64,000 nt of DNA from Litoreibacter meonggei (GTDB lineage: Bacteria > Pseudomonadota > Alphaproteobacteria > Rhodobacterales > Rhodobacteraceae). Below, piece by piece: positions 36,040-44,635 of the stretch. The translations under genes and the position numbers were made by a program. The notes beneath the pieces are model-generated. The model was not told the origin of the DNA. It worked only from the letters and a program-made list of their open reading frames with translations, and searched no databases. Every line of letters begins with the position of its first letter. Within the stretch, counting starts at the first letter, position 1. The stretch spans positions 372,001 to 436,000 of the forward strand of contig NZ_RCCE01000001.1 of assembly GCF_003663885.1 (NCBI RefSeq), read 5' to 3'.

Positions 36040-37503
36040 TTACTCTTCGAGGCTCAGCGCGACAAAGCGTGGATCCCCTTCGCGGCGGATCAGCATCAAG
36101 AACGACTTGCGCCCCGCCTCTTTCGCCTCGTCGATGCGGGCCTCCAGATCATCCACGGATGCAATCTTTTGTTGACCAGCTTCCACGATCAAGTCGCCCG
36201 CGCGCAGGCCCTTTTCGTAAGCGTCGCTGTCCTCGGCCACATCCTTGACCACCAGACCCTCAAGCCCGTCGTCCAGACCCAGTTGCTCGCGCAAGTCACC
36301 GTTCAAAACGGCGACAGTCATGCCAAGGATCGTCGTCTCTTCAACGTCGCTTTTGTCCATAGCCACTGGTACGGCGGTGGCTTCGGCCTCTTCGCGGCGG
36401 CCAAGAGTAACCTTCAACGTCTCGGACTTACCGTCACGGATCACGACAACACGGACCGCTTTGCCCACGGTCGTGTTCCCTACCAGTCGAACCAGCTCGC
36501 GGGTGTCTTTGACATCGTTGCCATCAAAAGTGGTGATCACGTCACCGGCCTTGATGCCTGAGTCTTTGCCGGGGCCGTCAGGTACGTCCGTCACCAGCGC
36601 CCCCTTGGCATCAGCAAGTTCAAGCGCCTCGGCCACATCATCGGTCACATCCTGGATGCGAACCCCCAACCAGCCACGACGGGTTTCGCCGAACTCTTTG
36701 AGCTGATCCACTACTTTGGTGACCACGTTAGATGCCATCGAAAAACCGATCCCGATGGAGCCGCCCGACGGCGACAGGATCGCGGTGTTCACGCCGATCA
36801 CTTCGGCATCCACATTGAACAGCGGTCCGCCAGAGTTGCCCCGGTTTATCGCCGCATCGGTCTGGATGAAGTCATCATAGGTGCCGGACAAGGCGCGGCC
36901 ACGTTGTGACACGATCCCTGCGGAAACCGAGAAACCTTGGCCCAGCGGGTTACCAACGGCCACAACCCAGTCGCCTACGCGTGCCGCGTCGCTGTCGCCA
37001 AACGAGACGAATGGCAATGGCTTGTCACTTTCGACTTTCAGCAGCGCGATGTCGGTTTTCGGGTCGGTGCCGATCAGTTTGGCATCCAGTTTCTCGCCAG
37101 AGAAGAACTCGATTTCGATTTCGTCGGCCTTGTCGATCACGTGGTTATTGGTGACGATGTAGCCGTCCTCGGAAATCACAAAGCCCGAGCCAAGCGCGGA
37201 GGAGCGGCGCGGGCGCTGTCCATCTTGCTGGCGGTCAAGGAAGTCCTTGAAGAAATCTTCCAATGGCGAGCCTTCCGGCACAATCGGGCGCGGACCTTGA
37301 TCGACACCTGCAACGGTGGTGGAAGTGGTGATGTTAACAACGGCGGGGCTGACCTGATCGGCCAGATCCGCAAAGCTTTCAGGCATCTTGGCATTGGCGG
37401 AAATGGCCTGCGCCAGTACCAATACCAGTCCTAACATCAGTGCGCCCATAGCGCGCATCGGACCTGTCTGCCTATTTGTTTGAGTGAGAATATCTGCTTT
37501 CAC
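36040..37503 (-). CDS. DegP/HtrA-type periplasmic serine protease (Do family)
   Basis: 487 residues from a GTG at 37503, chosen because AAAGGAG lies 8 bases before it and the next hydrophobic stretch (about 17-37, LMLGLVLVLAQAISANA) is a signal peptide. The frame is open 25 codons further. The catalytic triad is intact: H121 (IVTNNHVID), D151 (DPKTDIALLK) and S224 (GNSGGP). Two PDZ domains follow (about 290-375 and 405-485). Such proteases/chaperones act on misfolded envelope proteins. In many Rhodobacterales it sits directly beyond hflK-hflC-DUF2065; here other genes intervene (37.7-40.0 kb). Confidence 0.93.
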   Translation of the reverse strand: MKADILTQTNRQTGPMRAMGALMLGLVLVLAQAISANAKMPESFADLADQVSPAVVNITTSTTVAGVDQGPRPIVPEGSPLEDFFKDFLDRQQDGQRPRRSSALGSGFVISEDGYIVTNNHVIDKADEIEIEFFSGEKLDAKLIGTDPKTDIALLKVESDKPLPFVSFGDSDAARVGDWVVAVGNPLGQGFSVSAGIVSQRGRALSGTYDDFIQTDAAINRGNSGGPLFNVDAEVIGVNTAILSPSGGSIGIGFSMASNVVTKVVDQLKEFGETRRGWLGVRIQDVTDDVAEALELADAKGALVTDVPDGPGKDSGIKAGDVITTFDGNDVKDTRELVRLVGNTTVGKAVRVVVIRDGKSETLKVTLGRREEAEATAVPVAMDKSDVEETTILGMTVAVLNGDLREQLGLDDGLEGLVVKDVAEDSDAYEKGLRAGDLIVEAGQQKIASVDDLEARIDEAKEAGRKSFLMLIRREGDPRFVALSLEE

Positions 37504-37735
37504 GTCTTCGCTCCTTTGCGAACTCTGCCTGTGCAGCGCCGTCCCCCACCCGGTACGGGCAAGACGCGCTATGCACATAACCTGTGCGTCTGTGCAGGGG
37601 TTATCAAGCTCCCGCTGTGTCGCATTGCTTCAACTCACTGTGAGAGTTGTGACAGCCCAGCACAAGGCAGCATAGCACATCACCCCCGGAAAGATCGGCA
37701 AATTCACGCTGCTTCCTGTCACAAAGGGCGTGACT

Positions 37736-38737
37736 TCACTGCTTTGCACGGCCTTCGCGGAACCGCGCATCTGCCTCTGGCGTGCCATCATGGAAACTGC
37801 CGAACCACTTATCCAACGGCACCGCGCTCTCGCCGAAATTCACTGTGTGGTAGCGGTGATGAAGGTAATGCATCAACTTTTCCTTGCGGATCGCAGCGGC
37901 GTCACCAAAGACCAGTTCGTCAAAGCCGGAATGGCTGACGGCAGGGCCAAGGGCCGTGGTCACCCCGTTGAACATCATATGCAGCGGATGCGACGGTACG
38001 ATGAGGTGGATAAACATGCAGCTAAAGTAGATGACATGTTCCACCGGATGCATGGCCATGCCGGACCACGGCCCGACATTGACGTTCTTGTGGTGCAGAT
38101 AATGCACCGTGCGGTACAGCGGCGGCCAATGGATCAGGCGATGTATCCAGTAGAAATGGAAGTTGCGCCAGAACGGCATAAGCAGCATCCACAGCACGAA
38201 CCAGACGGGGTTCGCAGCCAGTCCGCTAAACGGCAAAGCGTTGTTGGCATAGCCCCACCACAGCCCAACCTCAAACAGCGACCACACCAAAACGCCGACC
38301 ATGGACCAGAACACATTGTCGTAGACTTGATCACGAAACAGGAACCGCTTGTCGTTTTTCGCCATCCAGTTGGCGTTATATTTCCGCTTCCGCCCCTGCC
38401 CGCGCAAACGGTACAACCAAAGGTGCAACGCGCCGGTGAACAGCCCCACCATCACAACATTGCGCAGCAGGATTTCCGACGCCCACCCCAGCGACAAGAC
38501 CTGCATCCGCGCCATCTCGGGCGTGAAGAACAGATAGGCGATGACGGTGATCAGCAGATAGACCCCGTACCAAGGCACCAGAAACCCGGGCACTCCAAAG
38601 AACCATTTCGCGACGATCTTCGGTGTCGTTGGCCAGTCAAAGAGCGGCATAAAGCCAACGGGGCGCTCCGGGCGCCACTCGCCACGGCGGTCACGTCGCT
38701 GTCCATGCTCGTCGATATTGGCGTTCTCGTTGCTCAT
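37736..38737 (-). CDS. Sterol desaturase/fatty acid hydroxylase family membrane protein
   Basis: 333 residues, multi-pass, with the ERG3/FAH histidine motifs HRLIH (about 202-206, in FYWIHRLIHWPPLYR), HYLHHKNVN (about 213) and HYLHHRYHTVNFG near residue 300. These ligate a diiron centre that hydroxylates or desaturates lipids or sterols. The N-terminus is rich in charged residues (NIDEHGQRRDRRGEWRPER). Substrate unknown; bacterial members act on carotenoids, ornithine lipids or plasmalogen-like lipids. It lies in the block that separates DegP from DUF2065-hflC-hflK. Confidence 0.83.
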   Translation of the reverse strand: MSNENANIDEHGQRRDRRGEWRPERPVGFMPLFDWPTTPKIVAKWFFGVPGFLVPWYGVYLLITVIAYLFFTPEMARMQVLSLGWASEILLRNVVMVGLFTGALHLWLYRLRGQGRKRKYNANWMAKNDKRFLFRDQVYDNVFWSMVGVLVWSLFEVGLWWGYANNALPFSGLAANPVWFVLWMLLMPFWRNFHFYWIHRLIHWPPLYRTVHYLHHKNVNVGPWSGMAMHPVEHVIYFSCMFIHLIVPSHPLHMMFNGVTTALGPAVSHSGFDELVFGDAAAIRKEKLMHYLHHRYHTVNFGESAVPLDKWFGSFHDGTPEADARFREGRAKQ

Positions 38738-38770
38738 GCAACCAAGCTAGCGACAATGGCCCACCATTGG

Positions 38771-39001
38771 TCAAGAACAACTTGCCAAAGCGCATCCTCT
38801 TTGCATTCGTCCGGAGGTCCGGCGTCTCAGCAGAAAAAACGCGAGCGTCACTAGAAGCGGCGTGCCGTCGACGGCGTCGGCATGTGCTGCGGTGATTGCA
38901 CCACTCCCCACTACGTGGACCGTATCCATTGAGTATCCAAACCAAAATTGGATCAGCCCGAAGCTACACCAGACGACCCCAATGACAGCGACGATCTTCA
39001 C
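38771..39001 (-). CDS. Small membrane protein, uncertain
   Basis: 76 residues from a GTG, with two hydrophobic stretches (IVAVIGVVWCSFGLIQFWFG and LLVTLAFFLLR). No clear ribosome site precedes it. Amino acid use looks plausible and the gene fills a gap between the sterol-desaturase-like gene and the SRPBCC gene, but I cannot identify a family. It may be a chance open frame. Confidence 0.35.
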   Translation of the reverse strand: MKIVAVIGVVWCSFGLIQFWFGYSMDTVHVVGSGAITAAHADAVDGTPLLVTLAFFLLRRRTSGRMQRGCALASCS

Positions 39002-39084
39002 CCATACCGGGGGATGGTGTTCATGCTTGTAGTGGCCGTGACGTCAGGGATTTTGCCTTCAGTTCCGCTTCTAGAATGTCCTGC

Positions 39085-39612
39085 TCAGTCGAGTGGCCAG
39101 TTCTCAATGTGTTGATTTCTCTTAGCCAAAAGTCCGAAAATCGGTGACAAAATGCCGACCATCCGGCCCGTGAAGGCAGGCCGTCCTGTTTCGCACAGCG
39201 CCTTCAAATTCGTGCCTATAAAGCCCTGCGCCGACACCATTTCCTTGATCAGCTTGCCGCCTTCGATTGCGTTCTCGATGGTGAGGGTGAACTCCGTGCC
39301 GCCGTCTTTCTCGACCAGTTCGTAGGTCACCTTGCAAGAAGGCTCGTCGATATTGGTCATCTGGAAGCTGTGCGCATAAATATGGGGCGGTTCGAACGCC
39401 AATACCTCGCCCACGACCATCGCCACCTTTTTGTTGGGATGAACCATCCGGTAGCGCGCGCCTACTTTGAGGCCATCAGTTGTTTGACAAATCGAGCCGA
39501 AGAAAAACGGGAGCGCCTTGTCTGTGGCAACCAAAGTGGACCAAACCGTCTCGATCGGAGCGTTGATAAAGGTGCGATTGATATTGGCCTTTGCGTATAC
39601 TGGTTCGGTCAT
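39085..39612 (-). CDS. SRPBCC/AHSA1-domain protein
   Basis: 175 residues from MTEPVYAKANINRTFINAPIE; the earlier in-frame ATG 15 codons upstream lies inside the ArsR gene. It has the START-like hydrophobic pocket fold: FINAPIETVWSTLVATD, FFFGSICQTTDGLKVG, and the C-terminal helix region EGGKLIKEMVSAQGFIGTNLKAL. Such proteins bind hydrophobic ligands or act as aromatase/cyclases or Hsp90 activators. The ArsR gene stops one base before its start, a common repressor-plus-SRPBCC pairing. Ligand unknown. Confidence 0.85.
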   Translation of the reverse strand: MTEPVYAKANINRTFINAPIETVWSTLVATDKALPFFFGSICQTTDGLKVGARYRMVHPNKKVAMVVGEVLAFEPPHIYAHSFQMTNIDEPSCKVTYELVEKDGGTEFTLTIENAIEGGKLIKEMVSAQGFIGTNLKALCETGRPAFTGRMVGILSPIFGLLAKRNQHIENWPLD

Positions 39613-39613
39613 T

Positions 39614-39964
39614 CTAATTCCCCTCTTCCGGCTTGCGCGCCGCCGCTTCTGCTGCATGTTTGATTGTGCTGAGCCGGTCGGCCCAATGGGCAGAGAACGT
39701 GTCGGTCCAGCGATCGTAAACGTCTTGAATTGGCATCACGTTCATATAGAGCCTGCGCGACCGGCCATCTTTCCCGCTGATGACAAGACCCGCTTTTTCA
39801 AGGACGGCCAGATGGTTCATCACCGCAATACGGCTGACATCAAAATTGCTCGCCATTTTGCCAACCGTCACGCCCGGCTCTGCCCTGACCAAATCAAGGA
39901 TCGCGCGACGCGTGGTGTGTGCCAGGGCGTGAAAAGTGGCGTCCATCTCATCATTAGTAATCAT
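39614..39964 (-). CDS. ArsR-family transcriptional regulator
   Basis: 116 residues with a winged helix: FHALAHTTRRAILDLV, then GVTVGKMASNFDVSRIAVMNHLAVLEKAGLV (recognition helix), then the wing DGRSRRLYMNVM. No metal-binding Cys motif (CVC-like) is visible, so it probably senses something other than arsenic. It is translationally adjacent to the SRPBCC gene and is probably autoregulated through the palindrome over its start codon. It is not related to the distant arsH gene. Confidence 0.88.
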   Translation of the reverse strand: MITNDEMDATFHALAHTTRRAILDLVRAEPGVTVGKMASNFDVSRIAVMNHLAVLEKAGLVISGKDGRSRRLYMNVMPIQDVYDRWTDTFSAHWADRLSTIKHAAEAAARKPEEGN

Positions 39965-39982
39965 GTAATTACATTATTACAT
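39963..39982. promoter_or_regulatory. Palindromic operator over the ArsR gene start
   Basis: ATGTAAT-N6-ATTACAT is a perfect 7-base inverted repeat that overlaps the ArsR start codon, within an otherwise GC-rich region. Such symmetry directly at an ArsR promoter is the normal site for autorepression of the ArsR-SRPBCC pair. Confidence 0.65.
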
Positions 39983-40063
39983 AATTGAGTTGAGTCAAGC
40001 GGCCATGGAATCAAAGGCGGGGGATGATAGTATGCGGGGGATCGAAGTTGCGCGCGGCGTCAA

Positions 40064-40261
40064 TCAGCCAAATGCACCTTTGGATATCCAAACACAAAGC
40101 ACACCAAGCGCCACCGTAACCAGCCCCAACATGCGGCGTGTCTCGGGCGGAATTTCGGCCAGTGCCTTAACGATATCCTCCATGCGCGAAGGGGCCAGTG
40201 CAAGCACCAGCCCCTCGACCACGAGCACAAGACCGACGGCCAGTGCGATATGGGTTAGCAT
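40064..40261 (-). CDS. DUF2065-family small membrane protein
   Basis: 65 residues: two hydrophobic helices (about 5-24 and 44-60) around a conserved EDIVKALAEIPPETRRMLG segment. I recognise it as DUF2065, regularly found after hflC in alphaproteobacteria. Its start overlaps the hflC stop by one base (TGATG), so it should be coupled to HflC. Function unknown; it could modulate the HflKC-FtsH complex. Confidence 0.85.
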   Translation of the reverse strand: MLTHIALAVGLVLVVEGLVLALAPSRMEDIVKALAEIPPETRRMLGLVTVALGVLCVWISKGAFG

Positions 40262-41145
40262 CAGTTCGCCGCCGCGCCCTGATCGGACTTCAGGTAATCA
40301 AAGAACGCGTTGTCAGGGTTGATCACCAACGTCGAGTTGTCGCCTTTGATAGCTGTCTCATACGCGTCCAGCGAGCGACGGAATTCAAAGAATTCCTCGT
40401 TCGCGCCATAGGCTTCCGCAAAGATCGCGTTGCGGCGGGCGTCGGCTTCACCACGGGTAATGTCGGCAGACTTCTGCGCCTCGGAGACCAGCTCCACAAC
40501 GGTCCGGTCTGCTTGCGCCCGAACCCTGAGAGCCGCCTCTTCACCACGGGCAATCTCGTCCGCGGCTTCGCGTTCACGCTCTGCGCGCATCCGGCTGAAG
40601 GTCGATTCAAGGTTCTGCTCCGGCAGGTTGGTCTGTTTAAGACGCACATCCACAACCTCAAGACCCAGCGGCAACGCTTTGGCGCGGGCTTGTGTGGTGA
40701 TACGCTGCATCAGGGCCGCACGGTCGGCGGACAGGATGGTGTTCGACGTCACGCCATCCGAGCCCAGAACCTCCCGAATAACCGGGTTCAGGATGCCTTC
40801 CAAACGGTCCTCTGCGGCGGCAAGGCCACCGACACCAACCGCTTGGCGGAACTGGACCACATCCGACACGCGGTAGCGTGCGAACGCGTCCACCACCAGA
40901 CGACGGTCATCGGACGGGGTAACTTCCGTTGGCACCGTGTCCAGCGCGAGGATACGGTCGTCATATTTGACCACGTCCTGAATGAACGGGACTTTGAAGG
41001 CGAGGCCCGGCTCTTCCTTGACAGATTTGATCTGCCCGAATTGCAGGACCAGTGCTTTTTCGCGCTCGTCCACGATAAACACCGAAGACAGGATCACGAA
41101 GATGATGCCTGCGAGGGCAACCAGTGAAATTGTTCCTTTGGTCAT
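40261..41145 (-). CDS. hflC: HflC, FtsH-modulating prohibitin-like protein
   Basis: 294 residues: an N-terminal membrane helix (about 6-24) and a band-7/SPFH domain with FIVDEREKALVLQFGQI, DTVPTEVTPSDDRRLVVDAFARYRV and the long coiled-coil region RAEREREAADEIARGEEAALRVRAQAD. With HflK it forms a ring around the FtsH protease. It overlaps hflK (TGATG) and is followed by DUF2065. Confidence 0.95.
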   Translation of the reverse strand: MTKGTISLVALAGIIFVILSSVFIVDEREKALVLQFGQIKSVKEEPGLAFKVPFIQDVVKYDDRILALDTVPTEVTPSDDRRLVVDAFARYRVSDVVQFRQAVGVGGLAAAEDRLEGILNPVIREVLGSDGVTSNTILSADRAALMQRITTQARAKALPLGLEVVDVRLKQTNLPEQNLESTFSRMRAEREREAADEIARGEEAALRVRAQADRTVVELVSEAQKSADITRGEADARRNAIFAEAYGANEEFFEFRRSLDAYETAIKGDNSTLVINPDNAFFDYLKSDQGAAAN

Positions 41146-42329
41146 CAGTTGGACCCTCCAGAGTTAGTCGTGCCAGAGCGGATCAGCTCGTTGAGCGGCA
41201 GGTATTGAACAACGCCCTGCCCTCCTCCGCCGCCACCGCCTTCAGTTGCGCTGTCGAGGATAATCTTGTTGGCACCGCCATAGACCCGCTCGACCGTTTC
41301 CAGCCATAGACGCTTGCGCGTCACTTCAGGGGCTTTGTTGTATTCTTCCAAGATGGCTGTAAAGCGCGATGCTTCACCTTCGGCTTGGTTAACCTGCTGA
41401 GCGCGGTAGGCTTCGGCCTGCTCCAGAAGCTGGGCCGCTTCACCACGCGCACCAGCCAACTGACGGTTCGCATAGGTATCCGCTTGACGTTGCAGCGTGT
41501 CACGCTTCTGCTCGGCGGCTTGCACCTCGCGGAAGCTGTCGATCACCTCGCGCGGCGGGTCCGCCTTGTCGAGGTTGAGACGGACGATGTTCACGCCGGA
41601 ATCGTATTGGTCCATGGTATTCTGGATCAACTGTTGAGTTGTATCTGCGATCACCTGACGATCCCGGTTCAGGATCGGCGCTAGCTCGGACCGCGCGATG
41701 ACCTCACGCATGGCTGACTCGGACACGGCGCGGATGGTTTCGCGCGGTGCGGCTAGATTGAACAGGTACTTGGCGGGGTCGTTGATGTTCCACACCACCT
41801 GAAAGTCCACATCGACGATGTTTTCATCCGTGGTCAGCATCAACCCGCTTTCACCACGACCGCCTACACCGATGTCTTCGGTTTGCTCTCGCGTCACAGG
41901 AAGAACCTCGGCCGTGACTACGGGCCATGGCGCGAAGTTCAGACCGGGGCCGCCCGTGGCGGAGTACTCGCCAAGGAACAGTTCGACCGATTGTTCTTCA
42001 GGCTTCACGGTATAGAACGACTGGAACAGCCACAGCGCGACGGCACCAAGACCGATCAGCACAAACGTGCCTTTTGAGAAGCCGCCACCGGCGCCAGTGC
42101 CTCCGCCGCCTGATCCGTTGTTCGAGCCGCCACCGCGACCGCCCATCAGAACGCGAAGCTGCTCTTGGCCCTTCTTCATCAACTCATCGATCTCTGGGAT
42201 CTGCGGTCCGTCTCCGCCTGGTGGACGGCCACCGCCGCCTCCATTGCCAGAGCCGTTAGATCCGCCCTGATCGCCTCCTCCGCCGCGGTTTCCACCGCCG
42301 CCCCAAGGTCCGCCATTGTTACCGGCCAT
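41145..42329 (-). CDS. hflK: HflK, FtsH-modulating prohibitin-like protein
   Basis: 394 residues. A glycine/asparagine-rich N-terminus (MAGNNGGPWGGGGNRGGGG) and a second Gly-rich run are typical of HflK. One membrane helix (about 88-106) precedes the SPFH domain, with YTVKPEEQSVELFLGEY and VDVDFQVVWNINDPAKYLFNL-like segments. It partners HflC to regulate FtsH. First gene of hflK-hflC-DUF2065. Confidence 0.95.
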   Translation of the reverse strand: MAGNNGGPWGGGGNRGGGGDQGGSNGSGNGGGGGRPPGGDGPQIPEIDELMKKGQEQLRVLMGGRGGGSNNGSGGGGTGAGGGFSKGTFVLIGLGAVALWLFQSFYTVKPEEQSVELFLGEYSATGGPGLNFAPWPVVTAEVLPVTREQTEDIGVGGRGESGLMLTTDENIVDVDFQVVWNINDPAKYLFNLAAPRETIRAVSESAMREVIARSELAPILNRDRQVIADTTQQLIQNTMDQYDSGVNIVRLNLDKADPPREVIDSFREVQAAEQKRDTLQRQADTYANRQLAGARGEAAQLLEQAEAYRAQQVNQAEGEASRFTAILEEYNKAPEVTRKRLWLETVERVYGGANKIILDSATEGGGGGGGQGVVQYLPLNELIRSGTTNSGGSN

Positions 42330-42407
42330 GCAGCATTTTCCCCTTATGAATTAGTTTGTATCCGTTGTTACGTGTTAAGTGGGCGTCTTGCCCCGAATAT
42401 CAAGCGT

Positions 42408-43769
42408 TTAAGCTATGGAACGAACAGGTATCTTCATAGTTACCAGCTCTTCCGACATCGTCGGGTGAACGGCGCAGACTTGATCGAACTGCGCCTTGGT
42501 CGCCCCCATCTTCACGGCAATTCCCGCGAGCTGGATCATTTCACCCGCTGCGGGGGCCACGATATGGCAGCCTAGCACGACGCTTGTGTTCTTGCAGACG
42601 ACCAGCTTCATCAAAACGCGATCTTCGCGGCCGATGAAGCTTTGCTGCATCGGTTTGAACGATGTGGAATAGATGTCCACTGGCCCCTTTTCCACCGCCT
42701 CTTCCTCTGACAGCCCGACGGTCCCCATTTCAGGCTGCGTAAACACCGCTGACGGGATCAGATCGTGATCTACTGGAGTCGGGTTACCGTTGAATACGGT
42801 TTCCACAAAGGCCATGCCCTCGCGGATCGCCACTGGTGTTAGGTTCACGCGGTTGGTCACGTCGCCAATTGCATAGATAGATGGCTGGCCTGTCTGGCTA
42901 TATTCGTCCACGACGATCTCGCCGCTGCGGCCTACTTCGACGTCCACATTTTCCAGCCCCAGCCCGTCTGTGTTGGGCGCTCGACCGGTGGCATATAGCA
43001 CTTGCTCGAACGCATGTTCGGTGCCGTTGGTGCCCTTCACCCACAAGCCGTCATCGCTTTTCTTCATGTCGAGGATATTGGTGCCAGTGTGTATTTCGAT
43101 GCCCCGGTGGGCCATCATGTCGGCAATCAGGCCCCGTGCTTCGTCATCAAACCCGCGCAGGATTTGTGCACCTCTATAGAACATCGTTACCCTAACGCCC
43201 AACCCATGCAGAATGCAGGCGAACTCGCACGCAATATAGCCACCGCCGACGATCAGTACCGACTTCGGCAGCTTGTCCATTTGGAAGATGTCGTCGGAAA
43301 CCATCGCCAGACCGGTATCAAAATTCTCAGAGGGCCGCACAGGGCGCCCGCCGGTGGCAATCAAAATATGCTTGGCCGACTTACGCGAACCATCCGCCAG
43401 CGCCACCGTGTGCGCATCGACGATTGTGGCCCGCATGGCGAAAGCTTCGACGCCGGAATTTTTTAACAGGTTCTGGTAGACGCCTTCGAGGCGGTCCAGC
43501 TCGCCGTTCAGCCGGGTGGCGAATTTGGTCCAGTCGAAGTCCCCCGTGGAGACCTCCCAGCCGTAGTCACCCGCCTCACCCATCGCGTCGCGGTAGCCGG
43601 ACGCGAAGACCATCAGTTTCTTGGGCACGCAGCCACGGATCACGCAGGTGCCGCCCATACGGCTTTCCTCGGCCAAGCCAACCTTTGCCCCACCGCCGGC
43701 CGCCACGCGCGCGGCACGCACGCCGCCTGAGCCGCCACCAATAACGAATAGATCGAAGTCGAATTCCAT
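42408..43769 (-). CDS. gor: Glutathione-disulfide reductase
   Basis: 453 residues from MEFDFDLFVIGGGSGGVRAA; the frame is open 9 codons upstream. The redox-active pair is C42/C47 in GGTCVIRGCVPKKL. FAD and NADPH motifs are IGGGSGGVRA and VGGGYIACEFACIL, the latter followed by Arg residues (FYRGAQILRGFD) as expected for NADPH. The catalytic His is in CAVHPTMSEELV. It keeps glutathione reduced. rpiA lies 16 bases upstream on the same strand, a pairing that links NADPH-producing pentose metabolism and redox control. Confidence 0.93.
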   Translation of the reverse strand: MEFDFDLFVIGGGSGGVRAARVAAGGGAKVGLAEESRMGGTCVIRGCVPKKLMVFASGYRDAMGEAGDYGWEVSTGDFDWTKFATRLNGELDRLEGVYQNLLKNSGVEAFAMRATIVDAHTVALADGSRKSAKHILIATGGRPVRPSENFDTGLAMVSDDIFQMDKLPKSVLIVGGGYIACEFACILHGLGVRVTMFYRGAQILRGFDDEARGLIADMMAHRGIEIHTGTNILDMKKSDDGLWVKGTNGTEHAFEQVLYATGRAPNTDGLGLENVDVEVGRSGEIVVDEYSQTGQPSIYAIGDVTNRVNLTPVAIREGMAFVETVFNGNPTPVDHDLIPSAVFTQPEMGTVGLSEEEAVEKGPVDIYSTSFKPMQQSFIGREDRVLMKLVVCKNTSVVLGCHIVAPAAGEMIQLAGIAVKMGATKAQFDQVCAVHPTMSEELVTMKIPVRSIA

Positions 43770-43785
43770 GTGTGCTGTCCTTAAC

Positions 43786-44574
43786 TTAATCTGCAATGTC
43801 TACGAACAGGTTGTCCGTCTCTAGCACGTCGATCCGCTCATGCTCTACGGTCCCGTTGTTGATATCGCGAACTTCCACAGACCCGTCGCCATTACCAATC
43901 ACAACCACGTCACAGATGTCGATGAACAGTCCGTTCTCGACCACGCCTGGAATTTGGTTCATGACCAAAGACAGCTGGCGCGGGTTGCCGATGCGGCGCA
44001 GATGCAGATCTAGAATGTAATTGCCCTCGTCGGTGATGCACGGCGTCGCCCCGTTCATCCGCAGTGAGGAGTCACGGCCCAGCACATCTAGGTTCACCAA
44101 CGACTCCTCGATCAGCGCTTTAGTGGTCTGCCAGCCGAACGGGATCACTTCCACAGGAAGTGGAAACGCGCCAAGGGTTTCGACTTGCTTGGACAGGTCA
44201 GCAATCACGATCACCTGATCTGATGCTGTGGCCACGATCTTTTCCATCAACAGCGCCGCACCGCCGCCTTTGATCAGGTTCAGGTTGTGGTCATATTCAT
44301 CCGTGCCGTCGATGGTCAGATCGAGCCATTTGGCCTCGTCCAGCGTTATGATCGGCACGCCAACCTGAAGGGCAAGCTCCGCCGTTCGGGTAGACGTGGC
44401 CACGCCAGTAATCTTCAACCCATCTTCGCGGACCATCTCGCCGAGGCATTTCACCATCCACGCAGCTGTGGAGCCCGTACCTAGACCGACCTTCATGCCG
44501 TCTTCCACGTAATCCACCGCGCGTTTGGCCGCGACGAACTTGGCCTTATCAATGGGAGAGAGCGTGCCTGACAT
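43786..44574 (-). CDS. rpiA: Ribose-5-phosphate isomerase A
   Basis: 262 residues. RpiA blocks are clear: MKVGLGTGSTAAWMV, TLDEAKWLDLTIDGTDEYD, LIKGGGAALLMEKIV and IADLSKQVETLGAFPLPVEV. It interconverts ribose-5-phosphate and ribulose-5-phosphate. The C-terminus extends about 30 residues past the usual family end (GTVEHERIDVLETDNLFVD). Probably co-transcribed with gor. Confidence 0.95.
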   Translation of the reverse strand: MSGTLSPIDKAKFVAAKRAVDYVEDGMKVGLGTGSTAAWMVKCLGEMVREDGLKITGVATSTRTAELALQVGVPIITLDEAKWLDLTIDGTDEYDHNLNLIKGGGAALLMEKIVATASDQVIVIADLSKQVETLGAFPLPVEVIPFGWQTTKALIEESLVNLDVLGRDSSLRMNGATPCITDEGNYILDLHLRRIGNPRQLSLVMNQIPGVVENGLFIDICDVVVIGNGDGSVEVRDINNGTVEHERIDVLETDNLFVDIAD

Positions 44575-44635
44575 AGAAGTGTCCTCGTGTGGTGTCCGAG
44601 GCGCTTATACGCGCTAAGAGCACGGGGGGCGAGGC

